The notes under the pieces: generated by a model
Told to the model about the DNA's origin: nothing
Databases searched by the model: none
The model's input: the letters and a program-made list of their open reading frames with translations, nothing else
Assembly (NCBI GenBank): GCA_016217625.1
Contig: JACRHK010000106.1
Coordinates: 1-14,643, forward strand
DNA: 14,643 bases
Source: Nitrospirota bacterium
GTDB lineage: Bacteria > Nitrospirota > RBG-16-64-22 > JACRHK01
Reading direction: 5' to 3'
Shown: positions 12,292-14,643 of the stretch, piece by piece
Layout: every line of letters starts with the position of its first letter
How positions within the stretch are numbered: the stretch's first letter is position 1
Program-made: the position numbers and the translations under genes

Positions 12292-14029
12292 CAATCTCCT
12301 CCTGATCGGCGAACTGCATCAGGTAGAGGCGGCGGTAAAGCCCCCCTCGCGCCATGAGACTCGCGTGCGTCCCTTCCTCGACAAGGCGGCTTTCGTGCAG
12401 CAGGAGGATCCGGTCGGCCCCCCGGATCGTCGACAGGCGGTGCGCGATGACGAAGGTCGTCCGGTCCTTCATGAGGTTGGCCAAAGCCCGCTGAACCATC
12501 CGCTCCGATTCCGTGTCGAGCGCCGACGTCGCCTCATCCAGGATGAGGATCGGAGGGTTCTTCAGGAGGGCGCGGGCGATGGCGAGGCGCTGTTTTTGCC
12601 CGCCCGAGAGGCGGATTCCCTTCTCGCCGATGACCGTGCCATACCCGAGCGGCATCTCCTGAATGAACTCCTGCGCGAAGGCTGCGCGGGCCGCCGCCTC
12701 GATCTCCTCCTCCGAAGCCCCCCAGCGGCCGTAGGCGATGTTGCTCCTCACGGTGTCATGGAAGAGGATGACGTCCTGCGTCACGATGCCGATCTTGGCC
12801 CGGAGGGAGGCCAGCGTGACTTCCCGGATGTTCACCCCGTCAATAAGGATGGCCCCCTCCGTGGGGTCGTAGAAGCGGGGCAGGAGGTTGACCAGCGTCG
12901 TTTTCCCGCTCCCGCTGGGCCCCACCAGAGCGACCACTTCTCCCTGCCGGATGCGCAGGTCGATCTGCTGGAGGGCATATCGCTTCCGCCCCTCATAGCG
13001 GAAGCTCACCCCGCGGAACGCGATCCCTTGCCGGATCGGCCCCAGCACGAGTTTGCCTTTCCAGTCCTCCTCCTCGGGAGCCAAGGCCAGGACCTCAAAG
13101 ATCCGCTCTGCGGCTCCCAGGGCCTGCTGTAAATCAGCCTGCACGCGGCTGAGCCGCCGGATGGGGGTATAGAGGAACATCAGCGCGGCCATGAAGGAAA
13201 AGAAAGTCCCCACGGAGATCGTCCCCTGGGCCACCTGCATCCCCCCGTACCAGATGACGAACGCTGTCCCGATCCCCCCGGCGACTTCCATCATCGGAGA
13301 AACGGCTTCGGCCGTGCGCGACGATTTCATCACCAGGCGGAAGTAGCGATCGTTCTCCCAGCGGAACCGATCCGTTTCAAACCGCTCCATGCCGAAGGCC
13401 TTGACCATCCGGATGCCGGTAAATGTCTCGGAGAGGATCGTGGCGAGATCCGCCATCTTCTCCTGCCCCCTCCGGCTGATCCGCCGGAGGCGCTGGCCGA
13501 GGCGCGCGAGGGGGATGATCGTAAGGGGGAGGACCACGAGGGCCAGGAGCGTCAGGTTCCAAAGCTGAAAAGTGAGGACGAACACCACCAGGCCGATCGC
13601 GGTGAGCCCCTGCTGGACGAGGTCCTTGAGGTTGGTCGTCGTGACGCGCTGGATGAGCTGAACATCGCTCAAGACGCGCGCCATGAGCCCGCCGCTGGAG
13701 TGGCGGGCATAATACCCGACGGGGAGCAGGAGGAGGTGCTGGAAGAGCCGCTCGCGGAGGTCTTTCACCACCCGGGTCCCCGCATACTGCATCAGATAGG
13801 CGTTGCCGTAGGCGAAGAGTCCGGAGAACAGGAAGATTCCCAGGACCGCCAGGGAGAGGGGCACGAGCAAGGCAGTCTCCTGGCGCACGAAGATCCCATC
13901 CAGGACCGGCTGGACGAGCCAGGCCTTCAGGGCCGTGATGCCCGAAAGGCCCAGGGCGCAGACGAACGCGGCCGCCAGCGACTTCCAGTACGGTTTGGCC
14001 AATCGAAGCAGTCGCAGGTAAATTTTCAT
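12287..14029 (-). CDS. msbA: Lipid A export ABC transporter MsbA
   Basis: A 580-residue half-transporter that flips core-lipid A across the inner membrane as a homodimer using ATP. Residues 15 to about 290 hold the six-helix transmembrane domain (hydrophobic stretches near 18-38, 54-78, 140-160, 160-176, 248-266 and 273-290). The nucleotide-binding domain has Walker A GPSGSGKT (370-377), the Q-loop Q418 in VTQDV, the signature LSGGQ (474-478), Walker B ILILDE (494-499) and the H-loop H530. The length matches E. coli MsbA (582). The ATG overlaps the lpxB stop as ATGA, and GGAGG lies six bases before it. Its C-terminus is shorter than the heptad array that follows and is not disturbed by it. 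A general lipid or drug exporter is possible by sequence, but position favours MsbA. Confidence 0.92.
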   Translation of the reverse strand: MKIYLRLLRLAKPYWKSLAAAFVCALGLSGITALKAWLVQPVLDGIFVRQETALLVPLSLAVLGIFLFSGLFAYGNAYLMQYAGTRVVKDLRERLFQHLLLLPVGYYARHSSGGLMARVLSDVQLIQRVTTTNLKDLVQQGLTAIGLVVFVLTFQLWNLTLLALVVLPLTIIPLARLGQRLRRISRRGQEKMADLATILSETFTGIRMVKAFGMERFETDRFRWENDRYFRLVMKSSRTAEAVSPMMEVAGGIGTAFVIWYGGMQVAQGTISVGTFFSFMAALMFLYTPIRRLSRVQADLQQALGAAERIFEVLALAPEEEDWKGKLVLGPIRQGIAFRGVSFRYEGRKRYALQQIDLRIRQGEVVALVGPSGSGKTTLVNLLPRFYDPTEGAILIDGVNIREVTLASLRAKIGIVTQDVILFHDTVRSNIAYGRWGASEEEIEAAARAAFAQEFIQEMPLGYGTVIGEKGIRLSGGQKQRLAIARALLKNPPILILDEATSALDTESERMVQRALANLMKDRTTFVIAHRLSTIRGADRILLLHESRLVEEGTHASLMARGGLYRRLYLMQFADQEEIA

Positions 14030-14643
14030 GCGTCTCCTCCCAGACAGGCCAAGACTTGCTGGGCTGCCCGGCGGGAGGCGCCCCCCTCTCCCAGGCGCGT
14101 GCGGACGTCGCGGAGGTCCGCGATCATGCCCTGGCGAGCCTCCCTGTCTATCAGCAGCCGCGTCGCCTCGCGGGCGATGACTTCCGGCGTCGCCTCACGT
14201 TGGAGGAGCTCGAGGACAATCCGGCGCCCCGCAACGAGGTTCACAAGGCCAATGGCCGGCACGCGCGTGAGAAGCCTCCCCAACAAAAAGGTCATGGGCG
14301 CCACCTTGTAGACGATCACGAGGGGGCGCTCAACCAAGGCGGCCTGGAGTGTCGCCGTGCCGGAGGCCGTGATCACGAGGTCGGCCACAGCCATCGCCTC
14401 CATTGCCCGCCCTTTCAGCATGACGAGGGGAAGCGGGTACCCGGTCGCCATCTCCTGAAGGATCTGGGGGTCGACCGTCGAAGCCACGGGGAGGATACAG
14501 TGAAGGCCTGGCACCGAATCCCCCATCCGCTGCGCCGCCTCCAGCATCACGGGGAAGAGGCGCGTGACCTCCTCATGCCGGCTCCCTGGCAGGAGTGCGA
14601 CAAACGGCGCTTCTTCTGTCAGACCGAAACGTCTCCGGGCCTC
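14026..14643 (-). CDS. lpxB: Lipid-A-disaccharide synthase LpxB, C-terminal part (5' end beyond the window)
   Basis: LpxB condenses UDP-2,3-diacylglucosamine with lipid X to give the tetraacyl disaccharide. Only 205 C-terminal residues are visible of a family length of about 380; the frame is open to the window edge. ALLPGSRHEEVTRLFPVM begins the donor domain. Further signs are LVITASGTATLQAALVERP with the VYKVAPMTFLLGRLL segment, LVNLVAGRRIVLELLQ and the REAT-PE segment before a final helix, all LpxB-like. The stop overlaps the msbA ATG, so the two are translationally coupled. It is the first gene of the visible lipid A module; its promoter lies outside. Confidence 0.9.
   Translation of the reverse strand, partial: EARRRFGLTEEAPFVALLPGSRHEEVTRLFPVMLEAAQRMGDSVPGLHCILPVASTVDPQILQEMATGYPLPLVMLKGRAMEAMAVADLVITASGTATLQAALVERPLVIVYKVAPMTFLLGRLLTRVPAIGLVNLVAGRRIVLELLQREATPEVIAREATRLLIDREARQGMIADLRDVRTRLGEGGASRRAAQQVLACLGGDA

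Noticed and set aside
12266..13132. A 288-codon open frame on the plus strand
   Set aside because: It is the antisense shadow of the msbA nucleotide-binding domain and has low-complexity Arg/Pro/Glu-rich composition without motifs.
1..14643. Phage, transposon or defence-system genes
   Set aside because: All genes in the window have envelope glycosyltransferase, lipid A, ABC transporter or Trm112 motifs; no transposase, integrase, nuclease or toxin-antitoxin motif was found.

Overview
All 14 protein-coding genes in this 14.6 kb, GC-rich window lie on the minus strand. Transcription therefore runs from high to low coordinates. Together they form an envelope cluster that builds lipid A, Kdo and the inner and outer core of lipopolysaccharide. 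The organism must be a diderm bacterium with Kdo-lipid A. The order lpxB, msbA, DUF374-type acyltransferase, kdtA, lpxK, waaF, together with the abundant heptad repeats, suggests an environmental high-GC lineage such as Desulfobacterota, Nitrospirota or NC10. That placement is recall-based and of low confidence.

Region 14643 to 9163 (lipid A module): the C-terminal half of LpxB (disaccharide synthase, cut by the window edge), the flippase MsbA, a DUF374/LPLAT-type acyltransferase, the Kdo transferase KdtA (WaaA) and the 4'-kinase LpxK. Two adjacent genes here are interrupted. The acyltransferase needs a -1 shift at a run of nine A that contains the in-frame heptamer A AAA AAG. kdtA carries an in-frame TAG exactly between its two GT-B domains.

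Region 9162 to 8941 (control spacer): a REP-like palindrome abuts a near-consensus sigma-70 promoter (TTGAAT, 17 bp, TATAAT). A transcribed leader follows that contains a 12-bp perfect hairpin. This looks like the start of a second transcription unit.

Region 8940 to 1 (core oligosaccharide module): a WaaF-GmhB fusion (heptosyltransferase II plus heptose-bisphosphate phosphatase), a WaaC-like heptosyltransferase, a small Trm112/YcaR-like zinc-ribbon protein, a WaaE/KdtX-like GT2, a WaaQ-like heptosyltransferase, a GT4, a CgeB-like glycosyltransferase, a fourth GT9 heptosyltransferase-like protein and a WaaG-like GT4 cut by the edge. Most junctions overlap by 4 to 16 bases, so translation is probably coupled.

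The most unusual feature is what fills the few non-overlapping gaps. Period-7 arrays of different sequence sit at msbA/acyltransferase, kdtA/lpxK, the waaF leader and the GT2/waaQ junction, and one lies in frame inside WaaF. Several reverse orientation halfway and so form hairpins. Two further palindromes lie at 9107-9153 and 4221-4240, and the second supplies the stop codon of the waaQ-like gene. No RNA genes, CRISPR arrays, transposases or phage genes were seen, and there is no gene-free stretch over 300 bases.
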